A stretch of 64,000 nucleotides of DNA from Pilaira anomala (GCA_025716855.1 JAIXMQ010000004.1:434001-498000), one strand, 5' to 3'. Shown: positions 37,518 to 49,555, counted from the first letter of the stretch. The notes: generated by a model from the sequence alone, not told the origin. Made by a program: numbers and translations.

Positions 37518-38081
37518 ATGTCTCAAAATCTTATTAACGCTAATCCTACTATTTACAATACAAAGTCTTTTGTTCGTAAAGAGACTGAAGCCGAGTTCGA
37601 TGATGACATTGAAGACGCTATTGATTCACAAGAAGTTTTTGATCTGATTCGTTCTATTTCAGACCCTGAACATCCTTTAACCTTGGAACAACTGAACGTC
37701 ACTCAGTTTGAACATATTGAAGTCAATAACGAAATCAATAAAGTTTTAATCGAATTTACGCCTACTATTCCTCACTGTTCTATGGCTACCTTAATTGGTT
37801 TATGTATCCGAGTTCGTTTATTACGTAGTTTACCTGATAGATTCAAAGTAAGTGCTGAAAACATACATATATATATATTTTCGATTACTAATGCATGGTT
37901 ATTTAAGGTTGATATTCGAGTTCGTAAAGGTACTCATCAATCTGAAGGCGCTGTCAATAAACAATTGAATGATAAAGAAAGAGTGGCTGCTGCTTTAGAG
38001 AATAATCATTTATTGGAAGTAGTCAATCAATGTTTAGCTACTGCTAGTTTGCGTGGTTCTCAACAAGTACCTACCAACTAA
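37518..38081 (+). CDS. CIA2: CIA2/MIP18-family cytosolic Fe-S targeting factor
   Basis: Two exons, 37518-37847 and 37908-38081, giving 167 residues. The family adaptor works with Cia1 and Met18 to insert Fe-S clusters into cytosolic and nuclear proteins. Seen: [31 protein letters not shown], the reactive cysteine in [15 protein letters not shown] (Cys87), and [13 protein letters not shown], all diagnostic. The intron is 60 nt with GTAAGT and TTTAAG borders and has no stop, so an unspliced message would encode 20 extra residues in frame inside the conserved core; homology clearly supports splicing. The length is normal for fungal Cia2. Confidence 0.94.
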   Translation: MSQNLINANPTIYNTKSFVRKETEAEFDDDIEDAIDSQEVFDLIRSISDPEHPLTLEQLNVTQFEHIEVNNEINKVLIEFTPTIPHCSMATLIGLCIRVRLLRSLPDRFKVSAENIHIYIFSITNAWLFKVDIRVRKGTHQSEGAVNKQLNDKERVAAALENNHLLEVVNQCLATASLRGSQQVPTN

Positions 38082-38324
38082 GAAAAAAAAAAAAAAAAAA
38101 AAAAAGAAATTGTATATCCCTCCTCTCTTCCCTCTCTTTTGTTTTTTTTTCTGTATAAAATAAAATATAATGATACAGATTTTTAATTTTTTTTTTTAAA
38201 AAAAAAGTTACAAGCTTAAAAGATGCTAAATTTTATTTACAGCAACATAATATAGGATCAACAAAAAAAGAATGGAATTATGATATTATTATTAAAAAAG
38301 TTTATAGTACAAAAAATGAGGGAG

Positions 38325-38332
38325 TGTGTGCG

Positions 38333-38384
<52 letters not shown>
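38325..38384. repeat. (GT)n microsatellite
   Basis: About 60 bp of GT repeats with a few GC interruptions, located about 20 bp after the stop codon of the reverse-strand PAK gene, i.e. in its 3' UTR as CA repeats. Confidence 0.9.
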
Positions 38385-38389
<5 letters not shown>

Positions 38390-38402
38390 GAAGTGATTTT
38401 TT

Positions 38403-40431
38403 TTAAAAAATTGTACCAACAGCTAAATCTTCAGTTTGATCTTCTTCTTCCTGCTGTTGAAGTAATTCTAACCTTCGTGTGTCTTCAATCAATTCAATCA
38501 TTTCTTCTGTAGTAGCAACAGATCGAAGGAATGGATGTTTCAATAGCGTTTCTGCATCCGGTCTCTGAGCTGGATCAGCGGTTGTACAAAGTGCAAAAAA
38601 CTCTTTAAATTGTTCTGACCAACGCTCTGGTTCTTTGAAAGCAGGTAGTCCATTCGAAACAATAAGAAACAATGCTCTTAAAGGTGGATACTCTACATAG
38701 GGTGGATCTCCTTCGGACATCTCTAATAAAACTACACCTAAACTCCAAATATCTACTTTTGAAGTATATTTTAATCCTTTAATCACTTCGGGTGCCATCC
38801 AATAAGGTGTTCCAACAATCGAATTTCTTTCAGGCTGTGTCTTGGACAGTTGTGCACAATGACCGAAATCTGCTAATTTAATCTCTCCTCGCATATTTAA
38901 CAAGATATTATCACTTCGAATATCTCGATGAATACGATTCAATCGATGGATTCTGCATAACGCTCGTAAGATGTCTCGGGCCACTCTTCCAATATGTTCT
39001 TCTGACATTCGAGGCGCTTCGGGATCAATGGAGATGATATCCGCTAAAGATACGTCCATACACTCCATCACAACCCAAATATCTTCTTTGGTGGTATAAC
39101 ATGCAATAAATTCTACTACATTTGGATGTCGACTCATTTTCATCGTGGTTAATTCATTTCGAATCTTACTTAGTTTTTCTTTGGCGGTGTGCGGAATCTT
39201 CTTGATGGCTACAATCTTTTTTGATAGAATATGCTTGGCTGCATACATCGGTCCTGATTCACCTTCTGCAATTAAAATTAGGTCGGTATAAATTGTATTA
39301 GGGTCTGCGGAATCAGCAATATCATCTATTATAATGTAAGTTACAATGTAAAAAATAGAATAGAATTAAATCATTTACCAATAAAGTTGGAATTAAGTGC
39401 TAAATGAGATTCAACAGGTGCAGGTATATCATCTATATGAGTCTCTGGAAGAGGTGGTATATCTGTAGATGATTTTAATAATGAAAGGTGTAATAGTTTA
39501 GATGATCTTGCACGTGATGGAGGAGCATAACCTATAGGTAATATTTGATCATCATTATCATTCTCATCTTCCTCCACTGTATGATTTGAAATAGAAGAAC
39601 TTGTAGTAGTTGAAGAAGAGCCTTGGTGATGTTGCTTAGCAGCGGTAGGAGAAGAAAGTGGTGATTTAAAATTATTGGATTGAAGTGAATCTGGCATTCT
39701 AACGTTATGCAATAACTTTTCGACCGTAGCTGGATTATTCTTTACTACTTCTTCTGGTACACCTGATGCAAGTAAAATCTTTTGCCATTTGATGGGTAAT
39801 CCTTTAAATCCATACTTTCCAACTTGAACATGAATATTATGTTGAACATTATATGGTTTTCCTATTAATGTTGGTGACTTTTGTAATGTACTTGGATCAC
39901 CTTTAAAGATATATATACATATATAAATATATAAAAAGGGGATGTAAGTCTCATAATATAAAGTTTTCTCCCTATATACAAAAAAAAAAAAAAAAAAAAA
40001 AATCTATTTACGTTCTGGTTTGACGGGTGAAGGTACAAGATGGGGAGTAACATAATGTGTATCCATAACATCGTCGCTAGGTAAATTCGATTGCCATACA
40101 TCGGGTAAACCCTAAAATAAAATTATTATTATAATACTTCTATAGAAACATCATCTAATATATTTACCATGTATTTTCCACTATCTCTATTATATTCAAC
40201 ATGAATACCATGCTCAAATTTTGTTGGTTTACTAATATCCAATATCTTTTCTCCAAAATTTTGTGGTTTACTTGATCTTGACATTTTCGAGGATAAAGAG
40301 GTCTCTGACCGATTAGTTTGTCTATACATCTTTAGACTGGATAAGGTTGATGACGAATTCTTTTTACGTAGACTCTTTGTAGATGAGGAAGTTCCATGTT
40401 GACTACTGGGCGTTCCTATGGTATTGCCCAT
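38403..40431 (-). CDS. p21-activated kinase (STE20/PAK) with two CRIB domains
   Basis: Four exons: 40168-40431, 40012-40111, 39379-39900 and 38403-39325, giving 602 residues. The N-terminus MGNT could be myristoylated. CRIB motif 1 is near residues 66-95 (ISKPTKFEHGIHVE ... GKYM joined to GLPDVW). A second CRIB-like motif is at about 134-163 (IGKPYNVQHNIHV ... GFKGLPIKW). The kinase domain follows from about 310: VAIKKI, HRDIRSDN (428-435), DFG (448-450), GTPYWMAPEV, and subdomain XI with QRPDAETLLKHPFL. CRIB-bearing PAKs are switched on by Cdc42/Rac and control polarity. Two points are unusual: the catalytic-loop Lys of HRDxKxxN is Arg432, and the Gly-rich loop reads AEGESGPMYAA, lacking the first Gly. 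Activity may be altered. A PH domain, expected in Cla4, is absent. Confidence 0.9.
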
Positions 40432-41629
40432 CTATATAGTTTCCTCTTTTTCTTTTTTTAATTTTATATTTGTCGTTTTGTAACAGTTTACAGCAAAAAA
40501 AAAAAAAAAACAATCTTTTCTCTCTCTCCTTCTAAAATTTTTTTTTTACTTGGCCGAAATGTTTTAAACAAATCTTATAATTTAAGGCTGTCACACCTTA
40601 GCCTGTTTGCGAATAGAAAAAAAAAAAAAAAAAAAAAAAACCAGTAAATATTTGTTTGATGATCGTTACCACTCTTTCTCTCACTTAGACCAACTCGTTC
40701 TCTTTTAACAAAAAGGAAGGAGGTTGGAAGTATATTTTGATGCTAAAAAAATTGTTTAATTTGAAAATGATACGGCTAAAGAGATAAAGAAGTGCGTCAC
40801 GAGATGTAAATAATTTTTCTTCTTTCTAACACTCAGATACAATTCATGCAACAGAAAGATCCTTTTCCTCTAATCGCCTGTCTTTTTGCATTTCATTTCT
40901 TTTATTATTTATATTTTTACGATATTACAAACGTGCTACTTTTTCTTGCTTTGATTTACCGCCGTTAAACTTAAATGTCCTTTCATTCGTGAACCCTACT
41001 CCGGCTCGTTTTATTTTTTTTTTCTAAGTAAAAATGGGGTTTTCGGTGCGGTTAGTCAAACTTAGCATCGTTTGGCAAGCAATTCTCTTTTTTTAAACAG
41101 AGGCATCTGCTTAAAAACTGCTAATATATTGTAAAAGTATACAATTGAATATATAGCAGTGTATCAGAGCTTAGCTTCTTATACGTTGAAGCAGATTGAA
41201 TGATCTGTGGAGACAGATATTTAGTAAAGCAGATAAGTGCTACTACTGTCAACAAACAAACAAACAAAGATATTCTCATTGTTGCTACATACTTTTTAAA
41301 ATAAAGTTACAGTTTTTTTTCCCCGGTTGTTCGCTTATCAACGGAAAAAAAAAAAGACTATATATTAAACAAATCGAAAATGTCTTGTGTATAAACTGCG
41401 CTTCTTCAAAAAGAAGAAGTAAAACAACAACTAAACACTTCTTTAAGTGTGCGCATGAGCTTTAAAGGTGACGTCCTAAAGCAGTCTGATTTTTTTTTGT
41501 TTTTTTTTTATTTAATTTTTTATCTGCCTACTTCTTGGTTTTGGTTTTAGTTTTTTTTTTTTCTAGTTTTTTTGTTTTGGCTTTTTTTTTTTCTTTTTGA
41601 TATATATGCCATCAAGTTATTTTAAATAA
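40432..41629. promoter_or_regulatory. bidirectional intergenic region between PAK and PAN3
   Basis: 1.2 kb separating the divergent PAK (-) and PAN3 (+) genes, so both promoters must lie here. It contains poly-A tracts (about 40495-40511 and 40616-40640) and poly-T tracts near 41490-41600. No TATA box could be assigned with confidence. A small open frame at 41196-41465 is judged random. Confidence 0.5.
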
Positions 41630-42600
41630 ATGCAAAAATCACTCGGTGGACAAATAGTCATTCCTCCACAATCACCTTCTGTTATTCCTATCGTAGCTCC
41701 TGCTTCCGATGGAGAACCGGTTGAACAAAAGACGACAAAAGTCGTTTTAAAACCTCCTTTAAAAGGTTTATTTTAGATTTTTTTTTTTTTTTTTTTTTAC
41801 TTCTTTATTAAAAAAAAACATTTAAATATAAATAGGAAGTCTAAACGGAAAAAGACTTTGTCGGAACGTTATTATTCATGGCTACTGTAAATACGAAGGG
41901 AAAGGTTGTGAATTTAATCACGATACGGTACTTATTTCCCTTTTTTTTTTTATATATATAACAACCCCCCCCCCAGATTAGTCTTTCTCTTAACAATACT
42001 CACTTTCAATAGAATAAAGCTGTTTCGCCTCAAGCAAGTCCAGAAAAGTGAGTCAAAAATAACGAATAAATATATGTTTATTTATATATATATATATAAT
42101 TTCTTCAACTAGCTTGAGCAAGTTACGCGCTCAGTCTCCAGCATTTCAAGCTGTTTCTTCTGTATCTGCAGATAGTGTCAATGCACCAGAATTCGTTCCT
42201 AGATTTTCAATAGGTATATCTACTCTTTCTCATAGCAACTAATATGTACGCTATTAACAAATCTATTACCTTCAAAAAGATACAAGTGTAACTTCGCCTA
42301 ATAAAGGTAAAGCATCTTTTTTTTTTAAAAAAAAAATCCATACAACATCATTCTTACAACATTTTTTTTTTTAGAAACAAACCCTATAGAGTTGGATTCA
42401 GCAAATAAGTAAGACGGGACACACACTTAATTTTTTTTTATACGATATTTTAATCTCTTTATTGTAGTAAACAAAGTTATCAAGCAGAAGCATCTAATCT
42501 TGCATCGTTAACCAACAACTTTTCACAATTTAGTGTAGCAAATGATGTAAGTATACTTATAAAAGATCTGTAAATACTTTATAATTGACATCTAAAATAG

Positions 42601-42633
<33 letters not shown>

Positions 42634-44512
42634 CAGTCACCACAACCACAAACTCAACCACAATCACCTTCACAAATGTTGGCTGGATTGGGCATACCTT
42701 CAGCACAATTAGATCCTTATTATTATATGAATCAACAATCAGTGTACCCTAGACAGCCTGTAAAATATCTTTTTTCATTTTTTCATTTTTTTTTTTTCAT
42801 TCTGTTTGCTAACTTTTTCTAAAATTAAAAAAAAAAAAAAGCTTCAACATCACTTATATTCGGGTCCCTTGCCTCATGTATCGAATCTTTTACCTCATCA
42901 AAGAACAATACAATCATTTTTTATACCTGATAATTTAAGAGAACAACTCACACAACGTAACGAAGCTCAGTTAATGACAGCTCCTGGTAAGTCCCCTCCT
43001 TCTTCCACTACGTATCTTCTTTTATCCTGACACAAATTTTAGCTCGTGAATTAGGTCTACCTTTAGAAGTTCATGTCTACCATTCACTTTATCCTTTAGA
43101 TACATCCGATACAAAATCAACAAAGCATTATTATGGACATCCTACCTCCGTTTATAAAGCCACTTGCAGTGTAGATGGACGTACCTATGCCTTAATAAGA
43201 ATAGAAGGATATCGTCTAGTAAACGAATTAGCTATGACTGTTGTTGAAACCTGGAGAAGAATTCGACATTGTAATATTGTTTCTATTCGTGAAGCTTTTA
43301 CTACGAGAGCATTTGGAGATTCATGTAATTATTATTATTGGGGATAAGTAATTAAGGAGGATCATTAACGGTATAATTTTTTTTTTGTGTGTATATAGCG
43401 CTGGTATTTGTTTTCGATTATCATCCTTGTTCAGTTACATTAGCTTCGAAATATTTCACAAATCAACCTACAAATGGAAACGTTCGTTTAATCCCTGAAA
43501 CAACTTTATGGAGTTACATTACTCAGATCTCTTCAGCTTTAAAAGCAATTCATGGCTCTGGATTAGCTGCTAGAAATATAGATCCTAGTAAAATTTTGGT
43601 CACTGGAGAAAACAGGTATAGAAGATAGATAATAAGTAAAAAAAAAAAAAAAAAAAAAAAGGGTAGTCATGGTAGATCTTTTTTTTTTTTATTAACATAA
43701 AATTAGGTTACGTATGAACGGTGCCAGTATTTTAGACGTTTTACAATACGAAGGAGGACTTAATGTAGCTAGACATCAACAAGAAGACCTTTTGGCTTTT
43801 GGTAAACTGATTATTGCATTAGCATGTAATTCGACTCAATCATTTCAAGATCTTTCTCAATCATTTGATTATATCACTCGATATTATTCTCATGATTTGA
43901 AAAATCTTATATTATATTTACTTGGAAAACCTTTGCCGACTAAAAATATTGATGAGGTCGTAGTCATGATCAGTCCTCATATTCTTCAAGAGATTAACAA
44001 TAGTCAATTGTGAGTTTTTTTGGAATGAAAAAAAAAAAAAAAAAAAAGAGTCAAAAAACTAACCAATATATATACAGTTATAATGATGAATTAGAAGCAG
44101 AATTAAGTAAGGAATTAGAAAATGGTAGACTCGTTCGACTCATGAGTAAAATGGGTTTTATTAATGAACGGCCTGAATTCGATATGGACCCAAGCTGGTC
44201 TGAAACGGGTGATCGCTATCTCATTAAACTTTTCCGTGATTATGTATTTCATCAAGTTGATGAAGATGGTCGACCTGTTGTGGATATGGTACATGTATTA
44301 ACATGTCTTAATAAGGTAGAATAATTCACACTCTTTTTAAACCATGTATATTAATCACTTTTTTTTTTTATTCTGTATAGCTGGACGCGGGTGTGGATGA
44401 AAAAATCATGCTCATGTCTAGAGACGAACAATCGTGTCTTATTGTGAGTTTTAAGGAAATTAAAAACTGTATTATCTCGGCTTTTAATGACTTGAATTCT
44501 GGAAGAAAATAA
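41630..44512 (+). CDS. PAN3: PAN3, regulatory subunit of the PAN2-PAN3 poly(A) nuclease
   Basis: Fourteen exons giving 659 residues: 41630-41765, 41836-41927, 42013-42047, 42113-42213, 42280-42306, 42375-42408, 42468-42546, 42601-42759, 42842-42986, 43043-43324, 43399-43615, 43707-44009, 44078-44315 and 44381-44512. N-terminal CCCH zinc finger (Cys54, Cys63, Cys70, His74), then a PAM2-like motif NAPEFVPRF that binds the poly(A)-binding protein, a run of eleven Thr codons (ACA), and a pseudokinase domain ([25 protein letters not shown] where an active kinase would have HRD). It ends with the C-terminal knob domain ([20 protein letters not shown]). PAN3 bridges PAN2 to mRNA to start deadenylation. 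The first donor is GTTTAT, weaker than the others in the window. Exons as short as 27-35 nt occur. Confidence 0.94.
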
Positions 44513-45411
44513 CCAATAACGAAAAAAAAAAATTAAAAACAATTAAAAACCTCTTTTAAAAAAAAATAATGTCTTTTTATTTTCAATGTTTATTTTAAAT
44601 AGAGTGATCGACATTGTTTACTATCGATACGAACAAAGCTTTATCCATTGTCCAATGAAGTAGTCAGACATCTCTTGCGTGGAATAAAGTAAACTGGAGA
44701 AGTAAACAAATACTGCAAAAACTACTTATTGTAATATGTCTGCCATATTCGAAGGTTTAATATAAAATATTCCCCTTCTGGATTATAAAAATTAAGGCGT
44801 TGTGATTGACTGTTATCAAAGAAGATTTATAATGCATGCAGTATAAAATATTCATGCTGAAGGCCGGGAAAGTATATAAGAGGGGGGGGGGGGAGGAGAA
44901 GTAGTAGGTAATACAGCAGTACATATACATACTTGGAGACGAGCTGATTTTAGCTATGATTTTCAAAAGATAAGAGTAATCTTTTAGCTGATGATTTATA
45001 GATTTGGCAGTAAATAAAGAATAGGCGGGAACAAAAAGTTCCACATAAATGTCCTGCTTTTTTAATGCATGAAAAATACAGTTCTCTGGTCTAAATGTCC
45101 CTTCTTTTTTTTTTAAAGTTCCGACACGAAAGAACCCAGAAAATTAGATTACAAAAAAAGAGGAATTCTTCAGATTTGAAGCTTTATGAATACAATTTTA
45201 TTATTAAGCATTAATTCTAATGATAGTAAATACAATTGTGTTATGTGTACCTTTTACTTCCTGAAAGAGTAATTTGATGCAAAAAAAAAAAAAAAATCAA
45301 AGTAAGCCACTGTGACCGCCATTTCTCCTTCGAATTTGGTGATATGTCAACTTTTTTTTTTTTTAATCTTTTTTAAAACTTTATTCATTCATAGACAAAA
45401 AAAAAGAAAAT
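44513..45411. other. intergenic, nothing recognised
   Basis: Between PAN3 and RPF2. It contains a G-rich run (about 44881-44897) and poly-A/T tracts. A CDS-like tail around 44602-44690 shows no supported gene model. The RPF2 promoter should lie near the right end. Confidence 0.4.
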
Positions 45412-46553
45412 ATGTTGCGTACTGTGTAAGTAAACCGATCTCGATCATCGCAACCGACCTTTCATATATTAACTCAAAAAACCTTCAATAGTAAAGCTAA
45501 GAATGCCCGTGCCAAGCGTTTCTTGAAGAACCGTGAAGCCAAGGTCCACGAAAACCCTAAGAACACTTTAGTTGTTAGAGGATCTTCTACAAGTCAGGTC
45601 GTCAGTGACGCCTTGAAGGATTTGGTAATGGATAAAAGAAATATTCTAAAAAAAAAAAAGTGTTTGAAAGATCTAACCTGTGTTTGTGTGTTTTTTTTTA
45701 AAAAAAAAATAGTATGCTTTAAAGCGTCCTAATGCTGTTTATTTCTCAAAGAAGAATGAGATCAAACCTTTCGAAGATGAAGAGAAATTAGAGTTCTTCT
45801 CTCGCAAGAACGATACCGCACATTTAGTTATTGGTACCCACTCCAAGAAGAGACCTCACAACTTAACCTTTGTTCGTATGTATAACCACACCATGTTGGA
45901 TATGTATGAATTTGGTATCGAAAACCCCAAGTCTATGAACTCTATTCCCGTATGTTTTTAAGATCTAGATTCAAAAAAAAAAAAACTAACATTCATCTTG
46001 TTTTTTTTTTCAGGGAGCTAAATGTTCTTTGGGTTTAAAGCCTTTAATGGTTTTCAACGGTGACCGTTTCGAATCTGACGAAAAGTGTAAAAATATTAAG
46101 AATTTCTTTTTGGATTTCTTCAATGGTGAAGAGACCAGTGCTATTAACTTGGCAGGTCTTGAACATGTTATCAGTTTAACTGCTACACCCGACGACCGTA
46201 TTCTTTTCCGTACTTATGCTATTCAAATGAAGAAGAGTGGTTTGAAGACTCCTCGTGTTGAGTTAGAAGAGATGGGTCCCAACTATGATCTTAAGATGAA
46301 GCGTGTCACTGTACCTAAGCCTGATATGTGGAAATCTGCCGTTAGAGTACCTAAGGAAGTTAAACCCAAGAAGGCAAAGAATATCGAAGTTGATGAGATG
46401 GGTGATAAATATGGTCGTATCCATCTTGGTAAGCAAGAAATTGACAAGATTCAAACTAGAAAGATGAAGGGTTTGAGAAAGAGAGGTCCCGATGATAAGG
46501 AAGAAGGTGATGATACTACTGCAAAAAAGCAAAAGGTTGATGATGAAGAGTAG
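45412..46553 (+). CDS. RPF2: RPF2 ribosome biogenesis factor (Brix domain)
   Basis: Four exons: 45412-45425 (14 nt), 45492-45624, 45713-45949 and 46014-46553, giving 307 residues. Rpf2 with Rrs1 brings 5S RNP (5S rRNA, L5, L11) into pre-60S particles. Seen: AKNARAKRFLKNREAKVHEN, the Brix domain with IGTHSKKRPHNLTFVRMYNH and GAKCSLGLKPLMVFNGDRFE, and LEEMGPNYDLKMKR. A Lys-rich tail with KKAKN and KKQKV nucleolar/nuclear signals follows. Codon use is more biased (GGT, AAG, GTC, TAC) than in neighbouring genes, as expected for high expression. The length is normal for the family. The first exon encodes only four residues plus part of the fifth codon. Confidence 0.94.
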
Positions 46554-46789
46554 ACTCTTTTTTTTTATACACCCTCAAAAAAATCAAAAACCAAAAAAAA
46601 AAAAAAAAATATAAAAAATTACCAACTTACATATATACATCTTTGTTCTATCTCACTTACTTTCGCCATCCAAAACCGCAACTTTTTTTCTTCCGCACTC
46701 ACTCACTCACTCACATAACACATTTTTGTAAAATAAATAATAAAATAAACTATATATTGTGAACCTATCTTGTAATATACTTTTTACTA

Positions 46790-47195
46790 TTAAAATTCGG
46801 CAGGTTCAGTACCTACTACTACATTACGAATATTAAGCATATTTTTTTTCGAACATCTTCTTTAAGAGAAATGGCTTGTAAGCCACTTGGATCAAAATGA
46901 TCCACTCCATAAATAAAAGCTTAAATAGAAGCAGTATATTCTAATTTTAAACTCCAATTTACCACTTTTATTTGCTTCTTCCAAGTTGGCATAATATTAT
47001 ATATTGATCCCAATCAAGAATTGTACCTACTACTGGAAAACTATAATTATTTGCGTGTTAGTTTCTTTTATCTTTTTGACAGGACAATGATTACTTACCG
47101 TTTACCTTCAGTTTCATATTTAATTATATACGAACAGCTGCAGGATTATTTTCGGGAATAATGGAAGTAGTGTTTAAGAGTACACCTACTGCCTT
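46790..47195 (-). pseudogene. C-terminal fragment of an endopolyphosphatase (Ppn1)-like gene
   Basis: Reverse strand. It reads NTTSIIPENNPA, then after an intron-like gap (GTAAAC...ATTATAG) FPVVGTILDWDQY, EEANKSGKLEFKIEYTAS and YGVDHFDPSGLQAISLKED, ending near TAA at 46790-46792. These are the C-terminal landmarks of the Ppn1/acid-sphingomyelinase-like metallophosphoesterases (SIIP-x(2)-NP, DW-x-QY, EANK-x-G-x-LE-x-K-x-EY, D-x-SG). The frame is interrupted several times by shifts and stops. The matching N-terminal part lies on the same strand at 52545-53970, so one gene was probably split by about 5.3 kb of inserted or rearranged DNA. Confidence 0.65.
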
Positions 47196-47424
47196 GTATA
47201 GGGAGACCAAAGGTCTCGGTTTTTATTAGTGAATTATAAAATAGTCACAACAGTGTTTTTGGGTGAAGTCGGGGAAAAGAGTAGTAAAAAAAAAAGGTAG
47301 TAAAATCACGGATGACTTTTATCCAGATTTATAAAAAGTATAACCAGGCACATCGTCACGTGAATAAGGTTTTTTATATCTTTTGCATGAAATACACCAT
47401 TACATCAATTTTTTTTTCACATGG

Positions 47425-47515
47425 CATACAGGCAGGTTTTTTTTCTTACACGCCAGACAAACAGGGGGGTTTTTTTTTCTCATACGCCAGACAAACAACA
47501 GGGGGAGTTTTTTTT
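47425..47515. repeat. imperfect tandem repeat, about 2.5 copies
   Basis: Units of about 35-38 bp containing CGCCAGACAAACAGGGGGG followed by a poly-T run, repeated with small changes (AACA insertion, T/C changes). No coding role seen. Confidence 0.7.
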
Positions 47516-47689
47516 TTATTATAAATAATCCTTTTTTTTAATTTTATTCTTTTCTTTCACTTTCTTCTTTTTACATATATTCCTTCCTTACCACTCCATT
47601 TTTAATCTCTTCTTTTGCCACACTCCTTATCTAAAGAAGAGATTGTTCCAAGAAAAAAAAAATAACTTTGAGACCTGCTGTTGTTATCA

Positions 47690-49555
47690 ATGGTAAGTCT
47701 AATAATTTTATCAAAAAATAAATGATTCATTTTGTCTAATAAATCTCAAGTAGAAAAATGATCCTTTTTTCTTTTTTTGTCCAAATTACAAGTGAAAAAA
47801 AAAAAAAAAAGAACAGGCTACAAGGGAACATGCTACTGTTTTAATCACAAATCAAGCTGGGGAGAAATATTATAAGGAATTGTTATCGGCATCGCAAGTA
47901 AGCAAATGGTACAAATAAATGCTTATACAAAAGTTGTCGTATTTACTCCTATAATTAAATAGAATACAATTACATCTTATATAGTCCATAGTTATAATAT
48001 ACACGATATATTATAACACTGGTAGACTAAGTGACACATTCAAGTCCTTATTATTCGAATCATGGCTACTTTAATTTATACTTCACCTTCTCTAGTACCT
48101 ATCACAGCGGATCACTAGAACTTATTATTAACAATAATCATTCCGCGTTAAGTCAATTCAGATTGAGTTCGTTATCATCGCATGATAAGGGGGACGCGCT
48201 TTCATATATGCTATTATTATCATTAGATTATATCTATGCTCTCTCCAACGATATCTCCTTGTTTGTTGCAAAATATTTGGGTCAAGATGTGCACTTTGAT
48301 GTCATACAAGACCTCTCACTACCGCTCTTTGAACTTTTCCCTGATATCTCACCTATCATCAGTGGATTATGTTTACAAATGAGTGCATTATACAGTGCTG
48401 TTCCTTGGATGAAGATGGTGGAACCGACATCGTCCGTAATTATGAAGACAAAAGATCAAGATATGGAAACAATTCTTTATGGAAGCATTATTTACAAGAC
48501 CGTAACTATCTTGGCAGGAATGAACACAGCATCAGACAATGAAGACACATCTATACATAATTGCCTCCACGACTTGCTAGCATCGATCTTCTCATGTGAC
48601 AAGTATTTTATTCAAGATTGGGCAAACAAGAGTCTCGAGTCAAGCTCAACATACAGCGGGCGCTCGATTTAGTGCCAAAATAAAAACGAAGATTTTGTGG
48701 CACTATATATCGAATTTGACACTAAATAGAATTTTTCGGTGTTAGAATATGTCAAATTTTATAACATACTCTCAGAAAAAAAATTCAAAATTAAAACGTC
48801 TTATGTAAGCTAATAAAACTACATAGAATAAAAAAAAAAAAGGTAAAAGTTTGTTTGTTTATTTCCAGAAAGTTCATTATTTGACCGAAAAATATTTTTT
48901 TTTAACCACAAATAATGCCATAGATTTTTTTAACTAGGTAATATTTTCCCGCTCTATATAATGCCATTGCAGCGAGAAAATTCGGGCACTATAATGAATA
49001 ATGCCAATAAGTGCCATTTAGCTGGTTTTTTTTTTATACTCGAAAAATTGTGGCACTAAATCGTGAGGGGCATTAAATTGAGCGGCACTGAATCGAGCGC
49101 CCACTGTATCAACCAGATTGGACCACGTCTGTCAAGTTCTGGAAGAATAAGTACAACATCATTGCTACCTTGAAGCAAAACCAAAGACTAAGCAAAATAG
49201 AGGAATTATATCTGATTATGTAAAACTCGGTAAAGAACTCAAGCTGATGTTAGAAGAGTTGATTTACAGCGGGGTAAACGAACCAGAAGTTTACAGATTG
49301 CTTGTAAAAGGAGATCTTTTAAAGATTTATAAGATGGACATAAAGGTCGATGGAATTTATCGGTTTGTCGAGATTGCTACTGTGAACCTTGTGATCAACT
49401 TTACCGAAATGACTAACTTGATGCGTGCCTTACTCATATTATACCGATTAAAGGAAAGAGTTTTGTCAATGGCAAAAAGGCTGGAATTGGCGGAACTTCG
49501 AAAGTCAAAAAGTATTAACGTAAATCTCACGTTACCAGTATCATGGCTCCGATGA
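47690..49555 (+). pseudogene. broken gene of unknown family, interrupted by a MITE
   Basis: A possible start is an ATG alone in its exon (47690-47692) spliced by GTAAGT/CAG to an 81-nt exon (47817-47897: ATREHATVLITNQAGEKYYK). Coding-like sequence continues after 47963 with frameshifts (SDTFKSLLFESWLL) into a long frame from about 48031 to 48653. That frame contains LDYIYALSNDISLFVAKYLG and ISPIISGLCLQMSALY. It is cut by a 453-bp element; joining across the element restores the frame (SSST then YQPDWTTSVKFWKNKY). A further frame, 49247-49555, reads LIYSGVNEPEVYRLL and KMDIKVDGIYRFVEIATV, which resembles a repeated hypothetical-protein family seen in Mucorales genomes (inference). I do not recognise a function. 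Confidence 0.5.
48654..49106. mobile_element. MITE with Tc1/mariner-like TIRs and TA duplication
   Basis: 453 bp bounded by 23-bp inverted repeats: left CAGCGGGCGCTCGATTTAG..., right, on the other strand, CAGTGGGCGCTCGATTCAG.... Two mismatches separate them. TA flanks both sides (48652-48653 and 49107-49108), the target duplication of the Tc1/mariner superfamily, whose ends often begin CAG. No transposase frame lies inside, so it is non-autonomous. It interrupts a pseudogene frame that closes perfectly when the element and one TA are removed. Confidence 0.85.

Noticed and set aside
44881..44897. G-rich run considered as a G-quadruplex or element end
   Set aside because: A simple homopolymer without repeated G-tracts or flanking inverted repeats.
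47196..47230. Short palindrome GAGACC-TTT-GGTCTC near the Ppn1 fragment as a transposon end
   Set aside because: No matching terminal repeat was found near 52.5 kb, so element borders cannot be assigned to it.
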